A stretch of 64,000 bases of DNA from Ferruginibacter paludis (GTDB lineage Bacteria; Bacteroidota; Bacteroidia; Chitinophagales; Chitinophagaceae): assembly GCF_030409685.1 (NCBI RefSeq), contig NZ_JAUFQJ010000004.1:248001-312000 (forward strand). Reading direction: 5' to 3'. Under the pieces are notes generated by a model. That model was not told the origin of the DNA. It saw nothing but the letters and a program-made list of their open reading frames with translations, and ran no database searches. Both the position numbers and the translations under genes were made by a program. This document shows, in pieces, positions 46,686 through 55,414 of the stretch (positions within the stretch are counted from its first letter, which is position 1; every line of letters begins with the position of its first letter).

Positions 46686-47055
46686 ATGCAGCAGAAAAAG
46701 AAATTGGTAAAAGCGCCACAAAAAGAAACGACCTTAATCAAAATTGCCGGAGCAATAGGAACAATCGCCGGCAAGATATCCAATCAAAAAGACCATTTAA
46801 TTGAAGCAGCCGGTAATGCCGTTGAATCGGTGAAGGAGGCAGTCAGTGACCTTGTTTCAAAATCGGAACCAGCTGCGGACAATGTTCCTAAAAAAGTAGC
46901 AAAGAAAGCTGCCAAGAAACTAATTAAGCCGGCAGCTAAAAAATCAACAAAATCAGTTGTGGTAAAAAAAGCCCCCCGGCTAAAAAAAGAGCTGCAAAAC
47001 CTGTAAAAAACGCCGTTAAAAAAAATACCCCTAAAACCACCAAAAAGAAATCATA
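46686..47055 (+). pseudogene. Histone H1-like protein, duplicated copy with frameshift
   Basis: Almost identical to the gene at 35215 for about 96 codons. A C6 run (46972-46977) is one base shorter than needed (GCC CCC CCG GCT expected), so the frame ends early at 47006. Past the slip, the other frame continues AKKRAAKPVKNAVKKN to the original stop at 47055. The truncated product still has the N-terminal helix and part of the basic tail. It could be a true null, a phase-variable tract or a sequencing error. Confidence 0.75.
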
Positions 47056-47111
47056 GATTATTACCGCTGGCCACAACCGAGTAAATTAATTAGGGTGTCT
47101 TACAGGACCTC

Positions 47112-47173
47112 CTTCCCGGCAACGTCTCTCACCGAGCCTTGATGCATAGTTGAGGACGTTGCGGCAGTTTGCA
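47112..47173 (+). repeat. Repeat family A half copy abutting a RAYT stop codon
   Basis: CCCGGCAACGTCTCTCACCG and GAGGACGTTGCGGCAG make one hairpin; it ends directly at the stop codon of the RAYT remnant (47174). Confidence 0.85.
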
Positions 47174-47514
47174 TTAGGCTTTGCTTAAGTTCACCTTTTC
47201 CATTTCCATAAAATTAGTAACCGGATAAATACCCGGTACACCCGTGAGATAAAATCTCGCTGAGCTATGAATGTAGTCAATGGGATTGGCTGCCAGTTGC
47301 CATTTACCTCTGCACGGGTGGTTATGCATGTAGTTTAGTTTCTACCATACAAATTCGTTGCTGCGATATCGTGTTGTTTATTGTTTGCTCTTTTTATTGG
47401 TTCTACATGGGCGGATAATTTTTGCAATAACGCAATTTCATTGTTTGCTTCCAGGCGGTCAATCATTTTGCACGCCATCAGTCTTTTGCCATTGCCAACA
47501 ATAGTGTTGAACGT
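47174..47514 (-). pseudogene. RAYT (REP-associated tyrosine transposase) remnant
   Basis: Minus-strand frames read VGNGKRLMACKMIDRLEANN, EIALLQKLSAHVEPIKRANN, then after a shift KLNYMHNHPCRGKWQLA and ANPIDYIHSSARFYLTGVPG, ending YPVTNFMEMEKVNLSKA. This is the C-terminal half of the Bacteroidota Y1-transposase (HUH) family (KLxYxHxNPCxGKW, SSAxFYxxG). The N-terminal HUH half is replaced by a family A repeat at 47517, and there is a stop in place of Gln before KLNY. Dead. Confidence 0.82.
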
Positions 47515-47516
47515 TT

Positions 47517-47652
47517 TTCCAGCAACGTCTCTCAACGAACTTTTGCAACATGGCGGAGAACGTTCCGTAGAATTGCTCACGTTTGTTGCTCGGTAGTACG
47601 CAACGTCCCTGGCCAACGCACTGGCCAGGGAGGAGACGTTGATGCGAAGAAG
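47517..47652 (+). repeat. Repeat family A, full copy
   Basis: CCAGCAACGTCTCTCAACG ... GTACGCAACGTCCCTGGCC ... CTGGCCAGGGAGGAGACGTT. It interrupts the RAYT remnant at its truncated end. Confidence 0.9.
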
Positions 47653-47920
47653 CTAAATAATTGAAAATGCTTGCATTTCAAAAAAATTGTAATTACATTT
47701 ACTTCAGTGCTTGTACTTTCGTTTTTCGATTCCGATCTCTCTGGAAATTTTTCATCCAACTCTTTCTTTATTCTCCTTCCTGCCACATCCTTGTAGAACA
47801 TAGTTTTGGGTAATAGCGCTACTACCAGCCGCAGCTTTATCAATTTGAGTTCACCACTATCCTGCTGATAATAACAACATTCGTTGGTCCCTATTTTTAT
47901 TAACCAATAAAACAAAAGTT

Positions 47921-49081
47921 ATGCAAACATCTTTCAAGGGCAGTTCGCTCCAGGTTTTCCTTTTGTGCTTTATTATTGGATTCGCATCCTGTAACAAAGA
48001 AATAAAGTATACGGAAAACAGCAACGCGATAAAAGCTGACAACAGCACGTTTAGCAAAACAAGTAACACAACACCGGCTACAATGCTGGTTATTACAAAA
48101 GGCCTCAATCATCCAAGAGGATTAAAATTTGGACCAGATGGTAATTTATATGTTGCAGAAGCAGGTAATGGCCCGACTGCATTGTGCAGCACACAAAGTT
48201 GCGCTGCTTTGCAACCTGCAGTTTTCTCTCCTTATTTTGGTTGCCCTACCGGGGGGCGCATATCCAGAATTGATCCATCATCAGGCAGCCGGGCAACTGT
48301 TGTTGACAATCTGCCTACAAGCGTAGGAACTAATTTGGACGGCACTAAAGCAGACTTCTTCGGGCCGGCAGATGTAGCCTTCATAGGTAACACACTGTAT
48401 GTGCTGCAGGCGGGAGCAGGTTGTGGCCATGGCGTTCCGTCTTCAACCAACGGCATATACCGGATCAATTCAAATGGAAGTCATACGATGATCGCTGATC
48501 TGGGCTCGTGGTCAGTAGCACATCCGGGTGCTCACAATGAGCCTGATGATTATACACCTGAAGGCAATTGGTATAGCATGGCAGTAGCAGAAAATAGCTT
48601 TTATGCATTGGAACCCAATCATGGCAATTTTGTAAAAATTAGTTTGGATGGAAGCATTCAGGAAGTGGTAGATATTTCTGCAAGTGAAGGACATATTGTT
48701 CCAACAGCAGTGGCTTATAAAGGCAATTTCTTTGTAGGCGATTTGGGCGTATTTCCTATTACAGGTATCTCCAGCGTTTTTAAGATTACCCCAAGCGGTA
48801 TAATGAAAAAAATGGCCACAGGGTTTAATGCTATCGTAGGGCTTGTGGCAGACAAAAACTCAAATATCTATGTGCTGGAGATGACTGCCAATAACCCTTT
48901 CCCAACTCCGGGGGCAGGCAGAATAAGAAAAATCAATGCCAATGGAATGGTAGAAGATGTGATATCAGGCTTAAATTTCCCTACTGCAATGGCAATGGGA
49001 CCTGACGGAAATTTGTATGTATCCGGCTGGGGATTTGGACCACCATTGGGTGAGCTGGTGAAAGTAACATTGAACCATTAA
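47921..49081 (+). CDS. ScyD/ScyE-family secreted beta-propeller lipoprotein
   Basis: 386 residues. A lipobox (GFASC, near Cys24) is followed by NHL-like propeller blades: LNHPRGLKFGPDGNLYVAEA, GPADVAFIGNTLYVLQAG, YTPEGNWYSMAVAENSFYAL and TAMAMGPDGNLYVSGWG. This arrangement matches the ScyD/ScyE family, first named from the scytonemin gene cluster but widespread with unknown function. A truncated copy of its 5' end lies at 21893. The next gene, 55 bases on, is a lipoprotein on the same strand. Confidence 0.88.
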   Translation: MQTSFKGSSLQVFLLCFIIGFASCNKEIKYTENSNAIKADNSTFSKTSNTTPATMLVITKGLNHPRGLKFGPDGNLYVAEAGNGPTALCSTQSCAALQPAVFSPYFGCPTGGRISRIDPSSGSRATVVDNLPTSVGTNLDGTKADFFGPADVAFIGNTLYVLQAGAGCGHGVPSSTNGIYRINSNGSHTMIADLGSWSVAHPGAHNEPDDYTPEGNWYSMAVAENSFYALEPNHGNFVKISLDGSIQEVVDISASEGHIVPTAVAYKGNFFVGDLGVFPITGISSVFKITPSGIMKKMATGFNAIVGLVADKNSNIYVLEMTANNPFPTPGAGRIRKINANGMVEDVISGLNFPTAMAMGPDGNLYVSGWGFGPPLGELVKVTLNH

Positions 49082-49136
49082 ATAACAGGATCTCAAAAAT
49101 TGAGAAACCAATCTATTCATCCCTCAAAATTATTTT

Positions 49137-49670
49137 ATGGGAACAAAAATGTTATACGCAGGATTATTGCTGGCATCAGCATCTTTATTCACCCTGTCAT
49201 GCCAGAAACAGTCCAGCCAGCTGTTAAATAAAGAAGAGAAACTTTCTGCTGAATCATTAAAAAATAAAACAACCCTGTCTCCGTCTTTTGATTTGAATGT
49301 GCGTTTTTATGGCAGCGACGACGCCGAAGGACATCTCAAATTTCGCCAGGATCGTGATCCGGCTAAAATCATTGACCTTGATATTGAAGTACACCTGCAA
49401 CCCAACCATGCATACTTATTGCAAAGGGCGGTAGATGCCATCAATGTGGTTGATGGCAATTGTACCAGTGCATCATGGTTAACACTTGGTAAGGGACTGA
49501 CCCCTCAATCAATATTCACAGATGAAAATGGAGACGGACGCGAAGCGTTGTGGAGAGATGTAACAGCCATTCCATCAGGGTCAGCATTCGACATCCATTT
49601 CCAGGTTATTGATGCAGGGAGCCTCGCTGTGGTGCTCACCAGTGATTGCTACCAATACAAAGTAAGATAG
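49137..49670 (+). CDS. Hypothetical lipoprotein
   Basis: 177 residues with a lipoprotein signal (LLLASASLFTLSC, Cys22). The mature part has beta-type sequence (FDLNVRFYGSDDAEGHLKFR, DLDIEVHLQPNHAYLLQRA). It follows the ScyD-like gene by 55 bases and may be its partner. No domain recognised. Confidence 0.7.
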   Translation: MGTKMLYAGLLLASASLFTLSCQKQSSQLLNKEEKLSAESLKNKTTLSPSFDLNVRFYGSDDAEGHLKFRQDRDPAKIIDLDIEVHLQPNHAYLLQRAVDAINVVDGNCTSASWLTLGKGLTPQSIFTDENGDGREALWRDVTAIPSGSAFDIHFQVIDAGSLAVVLTSDCYQYKVR

Positions 49671-49687
49671 TATCATCTCAGTAGTAA

Positions 49688-49826
49688 TATGCCCTGGAAC
49701 GGCTATCAATGGGCCTTTGCAGTGTAGCCGGAAACGTTGCGCCGGGCTGGTTACGCTAGTTGCTCCGTAGTATGTAACTTCCCTGGCCAATGCACTAGCC
49801 TGGGAGGAAATGGTACCGGCAAGCGG
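49688..49826 (+). repeat. Repeat family A, diverged full copy
   Basis: GGGCCTTTGCAGTGTAGCC, AACGTTGCGCCGGGCTGG, TTGCTCCGTAGTATGTAAC and CCTGGCCAATGCACTAGCC follow the family order; both terminal arms have mutated. Confidence 0.8.
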
Positions 49827-49860
49827 GTCTGTAATATTATGGAAATATATTTAGATAGCA

Positions 49861-50156
49861 TTACCGCACAGCATATACATCATAGCTTACATAAGAATTC
49901 TCCATATTTGCTTCCCCTATTCCCAAACATTGTATCCGGTTAAGCCAGAGGTAATCAAGATGCGCTGTTTGGCAGTGGGGTACTACGTGCAGTGTAATTC
50001 GTGGTGGAAGCTTTCCCTCCAAAAAGTTTTGATAGCCGTAAATTCCTAAATCTAAAACCCCTTGGTAGGAAATGGAAATTAGTGCCTTATCATGGGTTTC
50101 AAGTGTTGTGCGAACATCAAGTATGCCTATTCCTGCAAATCTGCAACAGTCCAGGC
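49861..50156 (-). pseudogene. DUF3237-like protein, 3' fragment
   Basis: An open minus-strand frame of about 98 codons ending TAA at 49861, with no start. It reads GILDVRTTLETHDKALISIS, then YQGVLDLGIYG, RITLHVVPHCQTAHLDYLWL, NRIQCLGIGEA and SYVSYDVYAV. This is the second half of a DUF3237 domain (D-x-R-x-TLET-D-ALI ... YxWLNR...G.G). Its upstream half was cut off where the ELWxxDGT gene ends (50159), indicating a rearrangement junction. Confidence 0.65.
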
Positions 50157-50158
50157 AT

Positions 50159-52018
50159 TTAGTTAACTACGAATATTAAAGATTGCGATGCATTTTTCGA
50201 GTTACAGGTTATTACGTACACTCCACTAACGGCATTGCCTAAAGGTATGTTTAAAGATGTGTTTGATGAATTTCCGCGACCTATTAATACACCACTTGCT
50301 GAATATAATTGCCATCTGCAAAGTGCATTGGCCTGGTTATTAATCATAACTGATTTATTCCCTGGCTGATATATTATTTTAAGCCCCATTGCATCTCCAT
50401 GCTTTATTCTAATGACCGGAGAGTACGTAAATGCATTATCTGTGTCAACCACTTTAAGCCGGTAAAAGCCACCTGCATTAAGGGTTGAACGCTGTGTAAA
50501 AATGTAATTTTTATTTAAGGAGCTGTTTTGTGCGGCTTTAACCTGGCCTGCGGCAGTAAAAATATTTCCATCTGTGCTTTGTTCAATCACAAAAAAAGCG
50601 GTGTTTACTTCATTAGTAGTTGTCCAATGCAAAACATCGTTGTCTGCAACAACCTGGCCCGTAAATGACAATAAATGCAATGGCAGCAGTGCGGCACTTG
50701 TAAGTTTTACCAGCTCATATCCTGTTGTAATGCCCGATACACTTGCCTGCAGATAAAGCTCGTTATGATATTCAAGGAAATAATTATCACTTCCAAACTG
50801 CGAATAATGGCTTATAGGAAATGTTGTATTATTGGCTTTCATGGGAATGGTCCCTGCTGTGGTGCCATTACTTTGATAAGTTGAAAAGTCCACACCTGAA
50901 ATCATATACAAGGTATTATTCCAAATTGCTGAAAACATGGTAGAAGGAACTGCACCTTTTACCAACTGCGTATTGACCGCCGTGCCATCCGATTTCCAAA
51001 GTTCCTGGGTAGCCCATGCGATAAAATACAAGGTATCTTTATAAACTGTAATGGCACGTGGCTGGCTGCTGCCTGAGCCCGCTACCACATCTTTTACCAT
51101 TTGTGTCCCTAATGCCGTACCATCCGTTACCCACAGTTCTTCGCCGTTTACACCATCCCTTGCTGAAAAATAAATTTTGGTATGATATACCTGGAAGTTC
51201 ATCGGTTCACCGCTGCCGGCAGGATAAATGTCTTTTACGATATTTGTACCCGCACTTGTTCCATCTGTTACCCATAACTCATCTCCATTAATGTTGTCGT
51301 TTACATTAAAGTACATCTTGCCATTTAATACCGGCGAATTGCCATTAAAATTGGCAACTATAATACTTGCTTTTACAAGTACAGTTCCGGCAAGCGTACC
51401 ATCACTTTTCCACAAGCCGCTTCCTGAGCCTGTTCCATCATCACTTTCAAAATAAATTTCATTATTTAAAACTGCCATTGCTCTTTCGCCATTAAAGCCA
51501 TTCGCTATGTTGTCTTTCACAACAATCGTATTGCCAGCAGTACCATCAGAGGCATACAGCCTTTGACTTCCGTTCGTATTATTTGCTAAAAAGAAAAGCA
51601 TATTATTGGCAACGGTAAAATTTTTTGGGTTAGAGCTTGTGCTGCCTGGAAATATATCTTTAAGCATTACAGTACCCACGGTAGTGCCATCGCTCACCCA
51701 GGGCTCCTGCCCGTTTATACCATCATTGTAAGAAAAATAAATTTTATTATTATAGTTCCGGAGTTCCTGTATGCTGTTACTAATACCTCCAAAAGGCCCA
51801 ACGTTGGAGGTTGTAGCACTGGTGCCCAGCGTAACCCAAATACTATTGTATTTACTGGCATCCTGCGCAATAAAAAAGAGCTTATCGTTTGAGATGATAA
51901 GGTCATGCGGAAAAGAACTGCCTGCGGTATTAATGTCTTTTACGTTTACAATATCCTGCGCCGTTAGCGATGGTATGCTAAAAAAAAATACAACTGCAAA
52001 AAGTAGATGTTTTTTCAT
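50159..52018 (-). CDS. ELWxxDGT-repeat surface protein with T9SS-like C-terminus
   Basis: About 619 residues from the ATG at 52018, with a signal peptide (LLFAVVFFFSIPSLTAQ). At least seven ELWxxDGT/WVSDGTxxGT repeats (about 60-420) make a propeller-like domain; GDELWVTDGTSAGT is the clearest. A fibronectin/Ig-like part and a T9SS type A-like sorting tail follow (LNIPLGNAVSGVYVITC). Probably exported to the surface; repeat proteins of this type are of unknown function. The frame opens upstream to a TTG at 52027. Confidence 0.88.
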   Translation of the reverse strand: MKKHLLFAVVFFFSIPSLTAQDIVNVKDINTAGSSFPHDLIISNDKLFFIAQDASKYNSIWVTLGTSATTSNVGPFGGISNSIQELRNYNNKIYFSYNDGINGQEPWVSDGTTVGTVMLKDIFPGSTSSNPKNFTVANNMLFFLANNTNGSQRLYASDGTAGNTIVVKDNIANGFNGERAMAVLNNEIYFESDDGTGSGSGLWKSDGTLAGTVLVKASIIVANFNGNSPVLNGKMYFNVNDNINGDELWVTDGTSAGTNIVKDIYPAGSGEPMNFQVYHTKIYFSARDGVNGEELWVTDGTALGTQMVKDVVAGSGSSQPRAITVYKDTLYFIAWATQELWKSDGTAVNTQLVKGAVPSTMFSAIWNNTLYMISGVDFSTYQSNGTTAGTIPMKANNTTFPISHYSQFGSDNYFLEYHNELYLQASVSGITTGYELVKLTSAALLPLHLLSFTGQVVADNDVLHWTTTNEVNTAFFVIEQSTDGNIFTAAGQVKAAQNSSLNKNYIFTQRSTLNAGGFYRLKVVDTDNAFTYSPVIRIKHGDAMGLKIIYQPGNKSVMINNQANALCRWQLYSASGVLIGRGNSSNTSLNIPLGNAVSGVYVITCNSKNASQSLIFVVN

Positions 52019-52140
52019 GTTTAACAATGATTAAGTAATGATAAATAAAACGTGGAGTAAATAAGGCAAACGCTTCGCCAGGTAATGGCTAACTAAATAT
52101 ATGTGTTTTTGATGATTCTCTCTATAAAATATTCTTCTTG

Positions 52141-52275
52141 CCAGCAACGTCTCTCTCCAATTCTTTGAAGTATAGCCAAGGACGTTGCGCCGGCCTGAAC
52201 ATTATTCATTGCTCCCTGGTATGCAACGTCCCCGGCCAGCACACTGGCTCGGGAGGAGACGTTGCTGCGACGGGG
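52141..52275 (+). repeat. Repeat family A, full copy
   Basis: CCAGCAACGTCTCTCTCC ... AAGGACGTTGCGCCGG ... GCAACGTCCCCGGCC ... CTCGGGAGGAGACGTTGC. Confidence 0.9.
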
Positions 52276-52428
52276 CCAGGATATTTTTATCTCTATGAAG
52301 TTTATAAAAAAAATATTATCTTTCTAAACGAGTACTTCCCGCCCGGTTTATCCGCTCCTCCTGAAATGATCTATTATCACCTCGTGAAAATATTTTCTGT
52401 TTTTTATTTTAACCTTAAAAACATTTTT

Positions 52429-53064
52429 ATGAAAAAATGGACTGTAACACGCGTGTTATTTACTTTCTCTTTTGTTCTGTTTTTCGCTTGTACCAATTCA
52501 AAAACAGAGCCCCTTGCTACCGCCTCAAACACAGCAACTCCCGCTACCGCAAATGCCAAAAACAATTTTGGCGGTTTTGAAAGCCAGGTAAAATGGGGTG
52601 AATCCATCGTTAAAAACGCTGGTTGTAACGATTGCCATACTCCTAAAAAAATGGGACCCAACGGACCTGAAGATGACATGAACCTGTTGCTTTCAGGCCA
52701 TCCTGCGCAAATGCCCCCTCCTGATTTTGACGCGAAAGAAGCTGCAAAAAAGGGGTTGATTGTTACGCAATCATTCACATCCTGGACCGGACCATGGGGT
52801 ACAACTTATGCGGTAAACCTTACTTCCGACGCATCGGGTATCGGCGGCTGGAAGGAAGAGCAGTTTATAAAAGCGCTGCACGAACGCAAATGGATGGGGC
52901 TTGACAACACGAGGCCACTCATGCCACCTATGTCACTGATGCCTGCAACCAAAATGAATGATGATGAACTGAAAGCCATTTTTGCTTATTTAAAAACAAC
53001 AACACCAGTTAAAAATATTGCACCACAGGCTGTATTGCTGCCACCACCTGCTGCTAAATCCTGA
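52429..53064 (+). CDS. Class I cytochrome c-like lipoprotein
   Basis: 211 residues from the ATG at 52429, with a lipobox (LFFAC, Cys21) and a low-complexity Thr/Ala linker. One heme site is seen: CNDCH (C66, C69, H70). The Met axial ligand is probably one of the LMPPMSLMPATKM residues near 165-180, followed by a C-terminal helix (MNDDELKAIFAYLKT). Larger than usual, with an insertion between heme site and Met. An electron carrier is the expected role. The frame is open upstream through repeat A, but that is not coding. Confidence 0.88.
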   Translation: MKKWTVTRVLFTFSFVLFFACTNSKTEPLATASNTATPATANAKNNFGGFESQVKWGESIVKNAGCNDCHTPKKMGPNGPEDDMNLLLSGHPAQMPPPDFDAKEAAKKGLIVTQSFTSWTGPWGTTYAVNLTSDASGIGGWKEEQFIKALHERKWMGLDNTRPLMPPMSLMPATKMNDDELKAIFAYLKTTTPVKNIAPQAVLLPPPAAKS

Positions 53065-53196
53065 TCATTACAATTATTGAAGGCTGCATATTCCAAAACA
53101 AGTGCAGTTATAGCTTTTACCCGCTGTCGTTGTGCCATGGGCAACAAGTTATTTGATTTGCTTCGTATGCTACGAATCGTGACGATGAACCACTTC

Positions 53197-53257
53197 TTTA
53201 CAGCAATGTCTCTCACCGAGCCTTGCAGCATAGCCTGGAACGTTGCGTGTGGTTGAA
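53197..53257 (+). repeat. Repeat family A half copy abutting a RAYT end
   Basis: CAGCAATGTCTCTCACCGAG and GCCTGGAACGTTGCGTG form one hairpin, ending at the stop of the RAYT scrap at 53258. Confidence 0.75.
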
Positions 53258-53304
53258 TTACGCGTTGCTCAAATTAAAGTTAGCAGGTGTCATTTCCATG
53301 AAAT
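53258..53304 (-). pseudogene. RAYT C-terminal scrap
   Basis: Minus strand reads MEMTPANFNLSNA then TAA, parallel to MEMEKVNLSKA and MGMEAVNFNFRKA at the ends of the other two RAYT remnants. Only about 15 codons remain before a family A repeat. Confidence 0.6.
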
Positions 53305-53308
53305 CATT

Positions 53309-53441
53309 TCCAGCAACGTCTCTCAACGGGCTTTTGCAGCAAGGCTGAGGAGGTTGCGCCGGGCTGAGCACATTTCGTTGCTCCGTGGTACGCAACGTTC
53401 CTGGGTAATACACTGGCCAGGGAGGAGATGTTGCTGAGAAA
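53309..53441 (+). repeat. Repeat family A, full copy
   Basis: TCCAGCAACGTCTCTCAACG ... GAGGAGGTTGCGCCGG ... TACGCAACGTTCCTGGG ... CCAGGGAGGAGATGTTGC. Confidence 0.9.
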
Positions 53442-53476
53442 GAGCACTTTTACCACGGTAGTCGCATTGAGCTTTA

Positions 53477-54217
53477 TTAATCCTGCACTGTCGGTCGTAT
53501 AACGATATCTCCAACATCTACGTTGTCTGGTTGCGAAATAGCATACATTACCGCATCTGCAATAGCCTTTGGAGGAATTCCGATTTCGTCCATTCTTTGC
53601 TGCCCCGCTTGTCGCATCGCCTGGTTTTTCAGATTACTGATAAATTCAGTTTGTACAAAACCTGGTGAAATGCCGGTGACCCGGTATTTTCCGTTTGATT
53701 CTTGCCGCAGAACTTCCGTAATTGTCCTGATCGCATTTTTAGTTCCGGCGTAAATCCCTTGCAGCGGAACGATTTTTATTCCCGATGTGGAAATTATATT
53801 AATAAAATGACCATACCCTTGCTTTTTGAATATGGGCATCGCCGAAGCGATTCCATACAAAACCCCTTTGATATTGACATCAATCATATCTTCCCAACCT
53901 TCAACATCAAGTTCGTCAATCCGGGAAAGTTGACTTATTCCTGCGTTGTTAATCAATACATCTATTTTGCCAAATTTAGTCAATGCAAGTCCTGTAAGAT
54001 TAACCAGGTCATCCCGCTTTCTTACATCAGTAACTATGTATTCAACTACGCCATCGGATTCCCTGATCCGCTCAGCTAAACTTTCCAGGCGGGTTCCCCT
54101 TCTTGCACCAAGCACAACTTTAGCTCCTTCTTTAGCCAATGCAAGTGCTATCGCTTCTCCAATTCCGCTGCTGGCTCCTGTGATAATAATTACCTTGTCT
54201 TTCATACTATTTTCCAT
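53477..54217 (-). CDS. Short-chain dehydrogenase/reductase
   Basis: 246 residues, classical SDR: the cofactor motif TGASSGIG (13-20), NNAG (90-93), Ser near 143-145 and the catalytic YxxxK as Y156-x3-K160 (IYAGTKNAIRT). VLGARRG after beta-strand 2 suggests NADP(H) preference (Arg after the glycine loop). SPGFVQTEF is the usual C-terminal landmark. Similar proteins are often listed as clavaldehyde dehydrogenase-like oxidoreductases; substrate unknown. Confidence 0.92.
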   Translation of the reverse strand: MENSMKDKVIIITGASSGIGEAIALALAKEGAKVVLGARRGTRLESLAERIRESDGVVEYIVTDVRKRDDLVNLTGLALTKFGKIDVLINNAGISQLSRIDELDVEGWEDMIDVNIKGVLYGIASAMPIFKKQGYGHFINIISTSGIKIVPLQGIYAGTKNAIRTITEVLRQESNGKYRVTGISPGFVQTEFISNLKNQAMRQAGQQRMDEIGIPPKAIADAVMYAISQPDNVDVGDIVIRPTVQD

Positions 54218-54358
54218 ACTTAATTTTTGTTAATTAGTTGGGTTGTTTAAAAATGGGCAGCAACATTCAATCCAATGTTACAGGCTGTGGCTTTTTGTAG
54301 TTCGCCGCTTGTAGTTGTCAGGTTGTTTCACGCTACAATACGGAAGCATTTACTCCCG

Positions 54359-54615
54359 GTTGGCGCAAGGCCGTAGCGTTGGTAATGTGTTCTGGATATC
54401 CTTGTGCCATTGCTGGTTCTGTAAAGTAACACTTCTCAATAATTTAACAGGCTTATTGTTGTGCCTGAGCTGTTAATATGATTGCCGCAATGAGTGCATT
54501 ATTATTGTTAGCGCATTTGTTGTCTGGCGAAAGTATAGCCAACGCTCCTGCCCCGCCCTGCACCCTTGTGTCAACGCAGAGACTTCACTTCAGCAGAACG
54601 CCTGGACCAAAGGGG
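54359..54615 (+). repeat. Repeat family C, best full copy
   Basis: Outer arms TTGGCGCAAGG (54360) against the right end seen in other copies as CTTGCGCCAA. Inner arms GGATATCCTTGTGCC and AAGTATAGCCAACG. The centre has ATGATTGCCGCAATGAGTG and TTGTTAGCGCATTTGTTG. The right end is CGCCTGGACCAAAGGGGGG. Confidence 0.8.
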
Positions 54616-54633
54616 GGATGTGATAGAAACAAC

Positions 54634-55026
54634 TCAGTTGAGGTTGCTGATTACCCGTATCAGTTTTTCTTTTACTTCACCTAAAGAAGCAGACAATACT
54701 TCATTGCCAACTGCCAACATGGAGGCTACGGGATCAACGGCTGTAACTTCAATTTCTCCGTTTTCATGTTCTTCCACAACAACGTTGCAGGGAAGAAAAA
54801 CACCGATCTTATCCTCAGCCTGTAATGATTTGTAAGCAAACTGCGGATTGCAGGCTCCAAGGATTTTATACTTTTTGAAATCGACATCAAGTTTCTTTTT
54901 CAGGGTTGCGCTGACATCAATTTCAGTTAATACGCCAAACCCTTCTTTTTTCAGTTCTTCTGTTACCTGTTCTACGGCTTCTTCAAAATTTTTACCGGCA
55001 AGTACTTTGTTAAAATAGTAACTCAT
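54634..55026 (-). CDS. DUF302 domain-containing protein
   Basis: 130 residues, one DUF302 domain: FEEAVEQVTEELKKEGFGVL, TEIDVSATLKKKLDVDFKKY, ILGACNPQFAYKSLQ and VFLPCNVVVEEHENGEIEV are the hallmark blocks. Function unknown; a DUF302 structure shows a dimeric alpha/beta fold. No signal peptide. Stand-alone. Confidence 0.92.
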   Translation of the reverse strand: MSYYFNKVLAGKNFEEAVEQVTEELKKEGFGVLTEIDVSATLKKKLDVDFKKYKILGACNPQFAYKSLQAEDKIGVFLPCNVVVEEHENGEIEVTAVDPVASMLAVGNEVLSASLGEVKEKLIRVISNLN

Positions 55027-55101
55027 TATGTGTTTTTTTATGGGTGAAAAATCACCAGTAAATTACTTCAATTGATTGATTCATGGATCAATTACTTTCT
55101 T

Positions 55102-55235
55102 TCCAGCAACATCTGTCAACAGGCTATTGTAGCAAGGCTGAGGACGTTGCGCCAGGCTGATTATGCTTGTTGCTCCGTAGTACGCAACGTCCCTCGCTAA
55201 CGCACGGGCCCGGGAGAAAAAGTTGCCGGGAAGGA
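55102..55235 (+). repeat. Repeat family A, full copy
   Basis: TCCAGCAACATCTGTCAAC ... GAGGACGTTGCGCCAGG ... GTACGCAACGTCCCTCGC ... CCCGGGAGAAAAAGTTGCC; the last arm has changed. Confidence 0.85.
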
Positions 55236-55414
55236 TGAAGATGATAGCGATAAAATTGCTCCAACGTACAGCCAGCCTTGCGGCAAAACTTTTGAATAAT
55301 ATATGATAGGTGATTGAGGTGTCGAATAAATTATATGGTTTAAAATCATATGTTTATATGATTGTGGTTCTATTAAAGTCAATTGAATATTTATACTTTA
55401 CTTAAAACTTGACC

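Larger units (their letters stand above)
46565..47055 (+). repeat. Segmental duplication, copy 2
   Basis: The second copy of the 35094-35586 unit, including leader and histone-like gene, with scattered substitutions. Confidence 0.85.

Noticed and set aside
47577..47915. 112-residue minus-strand frame upstream of the ScyD-like gene
   Set aside because: Its C-terminal part is translated from a family A repeat and its start overlaps the ScyD promoter; no family signature.
52138..52428. N-terminal extension of the cytochrome c frame
   Set aside because: The frame runs through a family A repeat; the ATG at 52429 gives a proper lipoprotein signal.
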